NCBI GenBank assembly: GCA_944322605.1
Contig: CALUPD010000001.1
Coordinates: forward strand, 124,001-188,000
Source: an uncultured Bacteroidales bacterium
Lineage (GTDB): Bacteria > Bacteroidota > Bacteroidia > Bacteroidales > UBA932
Reading direction: 5' to 3'
DNA: 64,000 nt
Shown: piece by piece, positions 53,528 to 63,888 of the stretch
Position numbering within the stretch: position 1 is the first letter of the stretch
How the letters are laid out: each line of letters opens with the position of its first letter
The notes under the pieces: model-generated
The model's database searches: none
What the model was told of the DNA's origin: nothing
The model's input: only the letters and a program-made list of their open reading frames with translations
Program-made: the position numbers and the translations under genes

Positions 53528-54811
53528 ATGAAGAAGATTTATAAAAATATCAAATCGCTGATGGGGGCATATGATGCCCCTGTCATGCGTTTGAAAGGGA
53601 AGGAAATGTCGGTCGTTCCGGTCATAGAGGATGCTTGGCTTTCAGTAGAAGACGGCAAGGTCACGGGATTCGGGCGGATGAAGGACATGCCTTCTTCTTT
53701 TTTTGAAAACAGCGCATGCGTGCCGGACCGGGACAGGGATCGCATAGACACGGAATCAGGAGTTTCCGTAGAAGACTTGTCGGGAAGGTTCGTCTTTCCG
53801 GCTTTTGCCGATTCGCATACCCACATAGTTTATGCCGGGAGCAGGGAAACCGAATACGAAGACAAGATAAAGGGTCTCTCGTATGTTGAAATCGCAAAGC
53901 GCGGAGGGGGAATCCTCAATTCGGCAGATCTCCTGCACAGGACTTCCGAGGAGGAACTTTATGAAACCGCAATGGAACGCCTGTACAAATGCGTTTCCGG
54001 CGGCACTGGCGCGATGGAAATAAAGAGCGGATACGGGCTTTCGACAGAGGACGAGCTGAAGATGCTTCGCGTGATAAGGCGGATGAAAGAGACGGCTCCG
54101 ATTGCGGTCAAGAGCAATTTCCTTGCTGCCCATGCTTTTCCGCGCAATTATTCGAACGATCATGACGGCTATGTGGACCTCATAGTGAACGAGATGATTC
54201 CTCTTGTCGCTTCCGAGGGCCTTGCCGATTTCATAGACGTGTTCTGCGATGAGGGCTTTTTCACAGTGGAGCAGACGGACAGGATGCTGGAAGCCGGCGC
54301 GAAATACGGCATGAGGCCGAAGATCCATGCGAACGAGCTGGCCCTTTCGGGAGGAATACAGGTCGGAGTGAAGCATAACGCGCTTTCCGTGGATCATCTC
54401 GAATATGTCGGCAAAGCCGAACGTGACGCATTGCGCGGCAGCGAGACCATGGCTACCGTGCTTCCGGGTGCTGCTTTCTTTTTAGGAATGCCGTACTCGC
54501 CTGCTAAAGAAATGATAGAAGACGGTCTGTCCGTGGCCCTTGCTTCGGATTATAATCCGGGTTCGTCTCCATCGGCGAGCATGAAGTTCGTTCTTTCCCT
54601 CGCCTCCATAATGATGAGGCTGACTCCTGCCGAGGCTCTCAATGCGGCAACCGTGAACGGGGCTTATGCAATGGGACTGGCAGGAAAATACGGCCAGATA
54701 TTGAAAGGAGAAAAAGCGAATTTCGTTATTACCAAGCCTATGCCGTCATTTGCATACTTCTCTTATTCATATACTGAAGATTTGATAGAGAAAGTAGTGG
54801 TGAATAAATAA
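53528..54811 (+). CDS. hutI: imidazolonepropionase
   Basis: A 427-residue amidohydrolase converting imidazolone propionate to N-formimino-glutamate. The metal site begins with His97-Thr-His99 (FADSHTHIVYAGSRETEYEDK); EIKSGYGLSTEDELKML, AAHAFPRNY and IHANELALSGGIQVG supply further ligands and substrate contacts, and ALASDYNPGSSPSASM closes the barrel. Length is slightly above the ~410 norm. It completes hutH-hutU-hutI; the next gene has its own promoter box. Confidence 0.96.
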   Translation: MKKIYKNIKSLMGAYDAPVMRLKGKEMSVVPVIEDAWLSVEDGKVTGFGRMKDMPSSFFENSACVPDRDRDRIDTESGVSVEDLSGRFVFPAFADSHTHIVYAGSRETEYEDKIKGLSYVEIAKRGGGILNSADLLHRTSEEELYETAMERLYKCVSGGTGAMEIKSGYGLSTEDELKMLRVIRRMKETAPIAVKSNFLAAHAFPRNYSNDHDGYVDLIVNEMIPLVASEGLADFIDVFCDEGFFTVEQTDRMLEAGAKYGMRPKIHANELALSGGIQVGVKHNALSVDHLEYVGKAERDALRGSETMATVLPGAAFFLGMPYSPAKEMIEDGLSVALASDYNPGSSPSASMKFVLSLASIMMRLTPAEALNAATVNGAYAMGLAGKYGQILKGEKANFVITKPMPSFAYFSYSYTEDLIEKVVVNK

Positions 54812-54815
54812 ATTG

Positions 54816-54823
54816 TATATTTG
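54816..54823 (+). promoter_or_regulatory. -7 box of the M6 protease gene
   Basis: TATATTTG matches TAnnTTTG, 30 bases before the ATG at 54854, just after the hutI stop. It suggests that the protease pair is a separate unit from the hut genes. Confidence 0.5.
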
Positions 54824-54853
54824 CGAGAAAAAATTGTAATAAGTTAAGTAATT

Positions 54854-57496
54854 ATGAGAAAAATCCTATTGACGGCGGCTGCATTGCTGATGGCCATGAC
54901 TGCATTTGTCAATGCTGACGCGATGCCTGCCTATCCGAAAAGCGTGGATGTGCGCCAGGCTGACGGAACGTATATTACGGTCCGGTCATACGGCGATGAA
55001 TTTTACCATTACCGTACCACATCGGACGGATATCCTGTGGTAGAGGTGAAAGGCATCTATTACCATGCGAATGTTTCGAATGACGGAAAACTGGTTTCTA
55101 CCGGCGTGAGGGCGCATAACCCTGGCAGCAGGACATCCGATGAACAAAGCATGCTTTCCTTCAAGGCGAAAGGCGTTTCTTCGCAGATAGCGAAGAATGC
55201 CAGGATGACCCTGCTTCAAAACAGCAAAAACAAGATGAGGCTGCTCAGCGGTAACATGAACAGCGATTTCCCTACGACGGGAGAGGTCAAGTCTCTCGTG
55301 ATTCTCGTGGAATTCAGCGATGTTAGTTTCAGGCTCGACAATCCTAACCAAAAGTTCACCGACTTGTTGAACCAGGAAGGCTATAGCGAAAACGGAGCAA
55401 CAGGCAGCGCGAGGGATTATTATCTGGATAACTCGTATGATTCTTTCCAGCCTGAGTTCGTAGTCGTAGGTCCTGTGACGCTCGACCAGACATGCGAATA
55501 TTATGGCAACAACGACAGAGGATCGGACGCTTACGGCGCAGCTGAAATGATAGCGGACGCATGCCGCAAGGCCCATGACGAAGGCCTTGTCAATTTCTCT
55601 GAATACGATTATAACCATGACGGAAAGGTGGACAACGTGTTCGTGTTTTTCGCCGGTGTCAACGAGGCTGAACACGGCTCGGAAGATACGATATGGCCGC
55701 ACAGGTGGGTGTTGCAGGAAGACCTTGTTCTGGACGGGGTTACCATTTACGACTACGCCTGCACATCTGAGTTGAAAGGTTCCAATCCGTATGACATGAT
55801 AATGGCCGGCATAGGAAACTTCACTCATGAGTTCGCCCATGTTCTCGGCCTTCCTGACTTTTACGATACGGACAATGCAAACAGCGGCGGCACTACCGAC
55901 GGCGTGTACAATTATTCGTTGCTCGGCATAGGCTCTTATAATAATGAAAGCCGCACCCCTCCGTATCTCAGCGCGACGGAAAGGTATCTTCTCGGCTGGC
56001 TCGAACCAGAAGTCCTTGAATATACCGGAGAATACGCCCTTTCCCCTATACAGGAGGACAATAAGGCATATATGCTTGAAACAGGCAACGAAGGCGAGTT
56101 CTTCATGCTGGAAAACAGGCAGAATGAGGGGTGGGACGCCTATCTTCCGGGGCGAGGGCTTATGATATTCCATGTGGACAGGTCCCAGAACATAGTCAAC
56201 GGATACCCTGCCTTGAATAAGTGGTCTTTCTATGAAGCCAACGGAAACAGCGTGAACAACAACCCTGAACATATGTGTTACAGGATAGTTTCTTCTTTGG
56301 CAGGGGCAAATTCGGCAAGCACGTCTTTCATGCCGTATCCTGGCGACGGAGGCTTTACGGAATTCTCGAAAACCTCGAATCCGGCAAATACCGCATGGTC
56401 CGGCAAGAATATCGATGCCGAACTGTTCTCGATAAGGGAAGAAGGCAACATTGTATATTTCAGCGCGAAGACATCCAAGGAAAAACCTGTCGAACTGGAA
56501 GGCATCGAGCTTTCAGCAGACAGGACCGAGCTTATAATAAACGATACGCTGAAGATGAACGTGCTGTTCACTCCTTGGAATACTACCGAAAGGGAACTGA
56601 CATGGTATTCATCTAACAGTTCCGTGGCGGCAGTAGACACGGCAGGCGTAGTTACAGGTCTTTCAACAGGATCAGCAACCATAACTGCCAAATCGGCCGA
56701 TGGCAGCATATCAGCGGATTTCAGCCTGAATGTCGCAAGCGGCCAGCTCGTAAGGGGCAAGCTGACGGACAGCCGCAGTGCGAATGTCGTTGGTGCGGAA
56801 GTCACCATAACCATCGACGGTTCAGACTATACCGCGACTTCGGACAGGACCGGCATGGTTTCATTCGAGGGCATTCCTGCAGGTTCAGGCACTGTCACGA
56901 TAGTATCGGATGCATATCCTGAACAGAGCAAGGCTATCAACGTGATAGAAAACGCGAGCCTTTTCGAATACAGGGTGTTGAACGACGATGAGCTCAAGAT
57001 GGGATATTACCCTATCGAGCTGAACGCGGAACCGTATGAAAGCTCGGCATACGTGACATGGGAAAGCACGGATCCTGCCGTAAAGAAATGGATCGTCAAA
57101 TGGTATGAGGCGAATAACACATCTTCTGTGGAAACTGCCGAAACTGAAGAACCTAAATTCGATGTGACCGGCCTCAAGCAGGAAACCTATTATTATGTCG
57201 TGGTTTCTGAAATGACCGAAATCATCGAGGGTGATTCCGGAAGGGTATCTTTCGTTACTACAAAATCGGCAGGTTCGTTGTCACGCATCGTAATAGACAG
57301 GTCGTATGCTAAAGGGGAAACATTATTGCTCAAGGCTTCCAATTTGCCGGAAGGCGCGGAAATATCGTGGACGATCGACGACGCTCCTTATGCTTCAACG
57401 GAACTTGTGCTCAATAATTCGGAGTACAAAATCGAGCTGACCATAAAGACGGCCGACAATACCGAAATAATAACCAAATATTTGAAAGTGGAGTAA
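54854..57496 (+). CDS. Secreted M6-family metalloprotease with Ig-like and FN3-like domains
   Basis: 880 residues with a signal peptide (1-23, ADA-M). A propeptide-like region (~24-140) precedes the M6 (immune inhibitor A-like) catalytic domain: zinc motif HEFAHVLGLPD with His325, Glu326, His329 and Asp335. A Ca-binding-like loop (YDYNHDGKVDN, 251-261) precedes it. Residues ~555-630 resemble a BIG2 Ig-like domain (ELTWYSSNSSVAAVDTAGVVTGLSTGSATITA), ~635-710 a carboxypeptidase-regulatory-like domain, ~720-805 an FN3 domain, and the last ~70 another beta domain. No Por sorting domain is seen. The small lipoprotein gene follows after 6 bases. Confidence 0.88.
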   Translation: MRKILLTAAALLMAMTAFVNADAMPAYPKSVDVRQADGTYITVRSYGDEFYHYRTTSDGYPVVEVKGIYYHANVSNDGKLVSTGVRAHNPGSRTSDEQSMLSFKAKGVSSQIAKNARMTLLQNSKNKMRLLSGNMNSDFPTTGEVKSLVILVEFSDVSFRLDNPNQKFTDLLNQEGYSENGATGSARDYYLDNSYDSFQPEFVVVGPVTLDQTCEYYGNNDRGSDAYGAAEMIADACRKAHDEGLVNFSEYDYNHDGKVDNVFVFFAGVNEAEHGSEDTIWPHRWVLQEDLVLDGVTIYDYACTSELKGSNPYDMIMAGIGNFTHEFAHVLGLPDFYDTDNANSGGTTDGVYNYSLLGIGSYNNESRTPPYLSATERYLLGWLEPEVLEYTGEYALSPIQEDNKAYMLETGNEGEFFMLENRQNEGWDAYLPGRGLMIFHVDRSQNIVNGYPALNKWSFYEANGNSVNNNPEHMCYRIVSSLAGANSASTSFMPYPGDGGFTEFSKTSNPANTAWSGKNIDAELFSIREEGNIVYFSAKTSKEKPVELEGIELSADRTELIINDTLKMNVLFTPWNTTERELTWYSSNSSVAAVDTAGVVTGLSTGSATITAKSADGSISADFSLNVASGQLVRGKLTDSRSANVVGAEVTITIDGSDYTATSDRTGMVSFEGIPAGSGTVTIVSDAYPEQSKAINVIENASLFEYRVLNDDELKMGYYPIELNAEPYESSAYVTWESTDPAVKKWIVKWYEANNTSSVETAETEEPKFDVTGLKQETYYYVVVSEMTEIIEGDSGRVSFVTTKSAGSLSRIVIDRSYAKGETLLLKASNLPEGAEISWTIDDAPYASTELVLNNSEYKIELTIKTADNTEIITKYLKVE

Positions 57497-57502
57497 TTTG
57501 AT

Positions 57503-57919
57503 ATGAAAAAGTACATAATAGCATCTGTAGTCATGGCGTTGGCCGTCCTGTCGTCCGGTTGCAAGAAATCGGAGACGATGCCAATGGAACAGCAAAATTT
57601 CATGATGAACAGCAATTACGGCCTTTATATGGAAGGGATGCAGTCCATGGCTTATGACAAGTACGCTCATCAGCTTGTACGCAACGAGGCTGGAACTTCT
57701 TTCCGTATCCAGTCAGACGACCTGAAGCAGTATGTGTCATGCTCGTTTTCTTCAAGGCCTTCTGCCGAAGGGGAAGAAATAACGGTAGGGTATTCTACCG
57801 GCGGGCTCGGCCTGCTTTCAAGCTATAGCGGAACATTCAATGTCGTAAAGATTTCCGATACGATGGTGTGGCTTTGGGACAAGCAGAACAAGAACGGCAT
57901 CATAGCTTATGTCAAGTAG
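57503..57919 (+). CDS. Small lipoprotein coupled to the M6 protease
   Basis: 138 residues; lipobox LSSGC (Cys20). The mature part of ~118 residues has alternating strands (TSFRIQSDDLKQYVSCSFSSRP, EEITVGYSTGGLGLLSSYSGTFNVVKI, TMVWLWDKQNKNGIIAYVK), so a small beta-sandwich or barrel is likely. I recognise no named family. It starts 6 bases after the protease stop and shares its terminator, so co-expression is nearly certain. In Bacteroidales secreted proteases are sometimes paired with lipoprotein inhibitors; that role here is only a hypothesis. It could also be a chaperone or an unrelated surface protein. Confidence 0.8.
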   Translation: MKKYIIASVVMALAVLSSGCKKSETMPMEQQNFMMNSNYGLYMEGMQSMAYDKYAHQLVRNEAGTSFRIQSDDLKQYVSCSFSSRPSAEGEEITVGYSTGGLGLLSSYSGTFNVVKISDTMVWLWDKQNKNGIIAYVK

Positions 57920-57943
57920 CATAAGAGCAATAATATGAAATCG

Positions 57944-57971
57944 GGGCTGTGCCACATGGCACGGCCCTTTT
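57944..57971 (+). terminator. Terminator of the M6 protease/lipoprotein unit
   Basis: GGGCTGTGCC pairs with GGCACGGCCC (one G-U) around a four-base ACAT loop, followed by TTTT. It starts 25 bases after the lipoprotein stop. Confidence 0.85.
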
Positions 57972-58011
57972 CATTAAGCGGAAGCGCAATAATTTTTATA
58001 ATGCCCTGAAA

Positions 58012-58809
58012 TCAGCCTTCTTTGGCTATGAACTTGTCGATCAGCTTGTCTGCGAGCCTCGGGAATCTCGTGCTTACGAAAATCGTAAGTTTTCCGAGCG
58101 CAGTGAGCACGACTTCCGATTTGCGTTTTTCGAGGCTTCTAAGGAGTATTTTCCCGGCCTGTTCCGCAGTCATCATCTTCTCTTCCTTTCTCGGCGTAGA
58201 TCCTTGTTTGCTTCCGTCTGCAAGGAGCGCGGATTTGCGTATGTTCGTGGCAATGTACCCCGGGGCGAAAATCATCACGTTCAGGCCGTCATGGAGGTGT
58301 TCAATCCTAAGGGTGTTCAGGAATCCCCTGATGGCGAATTTCGAAGCCGAATAGCCTGTCCTGCCGGGAAGCCCTATGTATCCTGCGATTGAGATTACTC
58401 CGACTACCTGTCCTTTGCTTTGCAGCAGCCATGGAAGGGCGTATTTGGTGCAGTAGACTGTTCCCCAGAAATTCACGTTCATCAGTTCGCGTTCCACGTC
58501 GAGGTCCAGGTCCTTGAACCATGCCCTCATGGATATTCCGGCGTTGTTCACAAGCACGTCGATTCCTCCGAATTCCCTGACTGCGGCTTCTATCAAGCCT
58601 TTGCAGTCTGCTTCATTGCTTACGTCGCATTTTACCGGCAGGATGCAGGGATTGGAATACCTTTTCTTGAAGTCCTCTGCCGTTTCCTGCAATTTTTCTA
58701 TGCTCCTTGCGGCCATTACGACCTTTGCGCCGGCTTGTGCGAATATAGCGCAAGAAGCCAGTCCTATTCCCGAACTGGCTCCTGTCACGATTATCGTTTT
58801 TCCTTTCAT
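58012..58809 (-). CDS. SDR oxidoreductase, candidate 3-ketosphinganine reductase
   Basis: A 265-residue classical short-chain dehydrogenase: cofactor motif TGASSGIG, NADP-favouring basic residues in MAARSIEK, LVNNAG, active-site Ser-Tyr-Lys as SIAG...YSASK. The C-terminal ~40 residues are amphipathic (SEVVLTALGKLTIFVSTRFPRLADKLIDKF) and could bind the membrane, as in eukaryotic 3-ketodihydrosphingosine reductases. It is eight bases downstream of a serine palmitoyltransferase gene, whose product 3-ketosphinganine needs an NADPH-dependent reductase. The substrate is therefore inferred from context; other ketone substrates remain possible. Confidence 0.85.
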   Translation of the reverse strand: MKGKTIIVTGASSGIGLASCAIFAQAGAKVVMAARSIEKLQETAEDFKKRYSNPCILPVKCDVSNEADCKGLIEAAVREFGGIDVLVNNAGISMRAWFKDLDLDVERELMNVNFWGTVYCTKYALPWLLQSKGQVVGVISIAGYIGLPGRTGYSASKFAIRGFLNTLRIEHLHDGLNVMIFAPGYIATNIRKSALLADGSKQGSTPRKEEKMMTAEQAGKILLRSLEKRKSEVVLTALGKLTIFVSTRFPRLADKLIDKFIAKEG

Positions 58810-58817
58810 TTTCTCTT

Positions 58818-60071
58818 TTAGTCTATCGACATGTCCTTGACCTTGTCTCCCTTGTATTCCCCGGCTTCAAGCCTTTTCTTGATTTCGGCGAATGCGTTGA
58901 GGGTATATTCGACATGTTCGAGCTCGTGCATTGCGGTAGGTATGAGCCTGTACATTATGACCCCTTTAGGAACGACAGGATATACCACTACCGAGCAGAA
59001 TATGTTGTAGTTCTCCCTCAGGTCTATAAGTATGTTCGTCGCTTCTGCAATATTTCCTTTCAGGAATACAGGTGTCACGCAAGCTTCGGCAACGCCTATG
59101 TCGAAACCTCTTTCCCTCAAGCCGTTCTGGAGGGCGCGGGTTATGGTCCATAATTTTTCCCTGAGGGCATGGCCGTTCCTTATCAGCTCAAGCCTTTTCA
59201 GGCAGCCTTCCACGAAGGCCATAGGAAGCGATTTCGCGTAAATCTGGGATCTGAGATTGTATCGGAGATAGTTGATTATGTCCCTGTCTCCTGCTACGAA
59301 ACCTCCTATTGCAGCCATTGATTTGGCGAAAGCCCCGAAATAGAGGTCTATGCCGTCCATGACATTGAAATGTTCGGATGTTCCCCGGCCGTTAGGACCC
59401 ATTACCCCGAATCCGTGCGCGTCGTCGATGAGTATGCGGAAGTTATATTTCTTTTTCAGAGCCACGATCTTGTCGAGTATGCCGAGGCCACCTGTCATGC
59501 CGTATACCCCTTCGGTTATCAGAAGGATTCCGCCTCCTGTTTCCTGGGTCAGCTTGGTAGCCCTTTCAAGGGCCTTTTCGCATTTTTCGATGTTGTTGTG
59601 AGGATAAACTATCCTTTGGCCCATGTGCAGGCGTACTCCGTCCATGATGCAGGCATGCGCTTCGGAGTCGTAGACTATTATGTCATGCCTTGTGACGAGG
59701 GCGTCGATTGTAGAAATCATGCCCTGGTAGCCGAAATTGAACAGATATGCGTCTTCTTTCTTTTCGAAGTCGGCGAGTTCCCTTTCGAGCCTTTCATGCA
59801 GCGATGTATGTCCGGACATCATTCTTGCGCCCATAGGATATCCAAGGCCGTATTTCGCAGCTGCTTCCGCATCCGCTTTCCTTACTTCGGGATGGTTGGC
59901 AAGTCCGAGGTAGTTGTTGAATGTCCATGCCAGTACCTTCTTTCCGTTAAATGTCATGTAAGGCTGTATTTCCCCTTCCAGCTTAGGGAACATGAAATAT
60001 CCGTGAGCCTGTTTCCTGTACTGTCCCAGCGGACCGCCTTCATCTTTTTTTATTCTTTCAAAAATATCCAT
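58818..60071 (-). CDS. spt: serine palmitoyltransferase (alpha-oxoamine synthase family)
   Basis: 417 residues from the ATG at 60071 (MDIFERIKKDEGGPLGQYRK). PLP enzyme that condenses serine with a fatty acyl-CoA to 3-ketosphinganine. TFNNYLGLANHPEV, GMGARMMSGHTSLHERLE-like GYPMGARMMSGHTS, the PLP-contact DDAHGFGVMGPNGRG, and the Schiff-base lysine in GAFAKSMAAIGGF are present. The N-terminal FPKLEGEIQPYMTFNGKKVL and lack of the biotin-specific features favour SPT over BioF or KBL; Bacteroidales SPT is close to this length. Sphingolipid synthesis is a trait of this group. It lies 20 bases downstream of gyrB. Confidence 0.82.
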   Translation of the reverse strand: MDIFERIKKDEGGPLGQYRKQAHGYFMFPKLEGEIQPYMTFNGKKVLAWTFNNYLGLANHPEVRKADAEAAAKYGLGYPMGARMMSGHTSLHERLERELADFEKKEDAYLFNFGYQGMISTIDALVTRHDIIVYDSEAHACIMDGVRLHMGQRIVYPHNNIEKCEKALERATKLTQETGGGILLITEGVYGMTGGLGILDKIVALKKKYNFRILIDDAHGFGVMGPNGRGTSEHFNVMDGIDLYFGAFAKSMAAIGGFVAGDRDIINYLRYNLRSQIYAKSLPMAFVEGCLKRLELIRNGHALREKLWTITRALQNGLRERGFDIGVAEACVTPVFLKGNIAEATNILIDLRENYNIFCSVVVYPVVPKGVIMYRLIPTAMHELEHVEYTLNAFAEIKKRLEAGEYKGDKVKDMSID

Positions 60072-60091
60072 ATGAGTGTGTATTATGTTTG

Positions 60092-62143
<2,052 letters not shown>

Positions 62144-62158
62144 TCAATTTCAAACATA

Positions 62159-62166
62159 CAAAGATA
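62159..62166 (-). promoter_or_regulatory. -7 box of gyrB
   Basis: TATCTTTG on the minus strand matches TAnnTTTG and lies 22-29 bases upstream of the gyrB ATG, in the 37-base gap after the outer-membrane protein gene. Confidence 0.55.
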
Positions 62167-62174
62167 ACAAAAAG

Positions 62175-63887
62175 TTAGAACTTTATAAAAAGTCCGGCCC
62201 CGAAATTGATGCCGGGCAGGTCGTATCCGTAGATGTACTGCTGCGTGCTGTTTGTAAGGTTGTTCCCTTCGATGAATACGGTAAGGTTATGGTTTATCAT
62301 GTACGCGAGGTTGATGCCTACGTCTACGAATCCTTTGATTCTGGCATCGGTCCGGATTCCGTTGTCCGTATAATAGCATGCCTGCGTGCCGCTTCTGTAG
62401 CCTACGTCCACCCTTGCCACTATCCTGTCTTTCCAGCTGTATTTTCCGTAAAGGAGCATGGAGAACGGAACCTGCATGTACGGGGTGTCGCCGAAATAAT
62501 AATTGTATTTGAAGTCGGCCCCGAGGGTCACGTTCTTTATTCTTCCTGCCATTTCAAGGCCTGCGCCGATCCTGTCGTAATTCTGGTGCATTATGTTTTG
62601 CAGGGAAGAAATGTTCCCGTCTCCCATGAGGTATACGCCGTCGTTTATTTTGCTGTATTCGCCGTAAAGGTTATAGCTGAAAACATCGCTTGCAGTGCCG
62701 GTTATTCCTATTTTGCCGTTTATCCTTTCCGTGGAAATCGACGGAACTGAACATGCAGGCGTGATCCACCTGTAGGTGTCGGACAATTTTGCATAATCGA
62801 GCATCTTGTCGCCGCCTGTTGCCCGGACATAGACGACAAGGGCTTTTCTTATGGCCTGGAACGATATTTCGATGTCGGGAAAGAAGATCTGCCTGCTTCC
62901 GCCGAGCTTTTCTCCCGGGGCGGCGTCCTCGAACGGAACGGAAATGCCAAGGCCGAGGTTGAGCCTCCATCTGTCATGCTCGTAGCGGTATTCGGGATTC
63001 AGCTGCAAGAGGCAGTACGTGTTCCCGTTTCCGTAAAACGCCATTTCCATGTCGTAACCGACGTGGATTTTGTGATGGCTTGCGAACGTGGCTCCTAAAA
63101 GTCCGTTCACCCGCAGGTAATTCTCATCCATTTCCGGATAGGTCGCCTCATGGCCCGGCAGCGATATGGACGGGGAAACGTGCATGTACCTGTGGCTTAT
63201 GTTGACTTTGTAGTCCACGGCTGTCTTTTCCGTATTCGAAGACGATATTCCGAATATGCTTGAGACTCCGTGGTTTTCCGCCGACATGTTGTCTTTCATG
63301 AATGACCTGCTCGCGAATTGGTCGGAGAATATGTCGTAGCCGCTTCCCGTGAATCCGTAGAACGTGTTATATCCGCCCGTGTATCCTGTCTTGAAAAACA
63401 GGTTTCCGGTTTTCCATGCGTGCCTTACAAGGATTCCGGCTGAATTGTCCATGTAATCGGCTATTTTCCCGTTTATCTTGTGCCAGAAAGAATTATGTTT
63501 GCCGTAAATCAGCAGGTCCGTCTTTTCTGTTTTCAGGTCAGGCCTGAAATAAATCTCGCCATAGGGATTCGTAGGATAGGAAAAGCCTATCCTGCTGTAG
63601 AAAACGGGGATTGTCCCTTTCCTGTCTTCGGGAATCTCCAGAAAAGGAAGAGGCGTGAATTCGTACATGTCCTCGTAACGTATGGAGGAGAGGGCGTAGT
63701 CGAATTTTATGTCGAACCGGTAAATGGAATCGTTAACCCTGTAGTCCGGGACCGGCTTCACCATGTTGATTATGTTCGCTTCGTAATCCCTCGATACCCT
63801 GACCTGCGGGTCAATTTCCTGTCCTCCGGATGTCGCTGCGTACAACAGCGCGAATGCAAGCGGAAATATTTTGAGTGGCGTTTTCAT
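62175..63887 (-). CDS. Outer-membrane beta barrel, TonB-receptor-like without plug
   Basis: 570 residues with a signal peptide (1-23). The whole mature length is rich in alternating strands with aromatic girdles (FKTGYTGGYNTFYGF, INISHRYMHVSPSISL, VDVGYRSGTQACYY). The final segments LTVFIEGNNLTNSTQQYIYGYDLPGINFGAGLFIKF resemble the last strands of TonB-dependent receptors. But there is no plug domain and no TonB box, and at ~545 residues it is short for a full receptor. It may be a passive barrel. It begins two bases after the stop of the upstream fragment gene and precedes gyrB. Confidence 0.75.
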   Translation of the reverse strand: MKTPLKIFPLAFALLYAATSGGQEIDPQVRVSRDYEANIINMVKPVPDYRVNDSIYRFDIKFDYALSSIRYEDMYEFTPLPFLEIPEDRKGTIPVFYSRIGFSYPTNPYGEIYFRPDLKTEKTDLLIYGKHNSFWHKINGKIADYMDNSAGILVRHAWKTGNLFFKTGYTGGYNTFYGFTGSGYDIFSDQFASRSFMKDNMSAENHGVSSIFGISSSNTEKTAVDYKVNISHRYMHVSPSISLPGHEATYPEMDENYLRVNGLLGATFASHHKIHVGYDMEMAFYGNGNTYCLLQLNPEYRYEHDRWRLNLGLGISVPFEDAAPGEKLGGSRQIFFPDIEISFQAIRKALVVYVRATGGDKMLDYAKLSDTYRWITPACSVPSISTERINGKIGITGTASDVFSYNLYGEYSKINDGVYLMGDGNISSLQNIMHQNYDRIGAGLEMAGRIKNVTLGADFKYNYYFGDTPYMQVPFSMLLYGKYSWKDRIVARVDVGYRSGTQACYYTDNGIRTDARIKGFVDVGINLAYMINHNLTVFIEGNNLTNSTQQYIYGYDLPGINFGAGLFIKF

Positions 63888-63888
63888 C

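Noticed and set aside
54986-56272. A 428-residue antisense open frame inside the M6 protease gene
   Set aside because: The sense frame contains a zinc protease motif, signal peptide and Ig-like domains.
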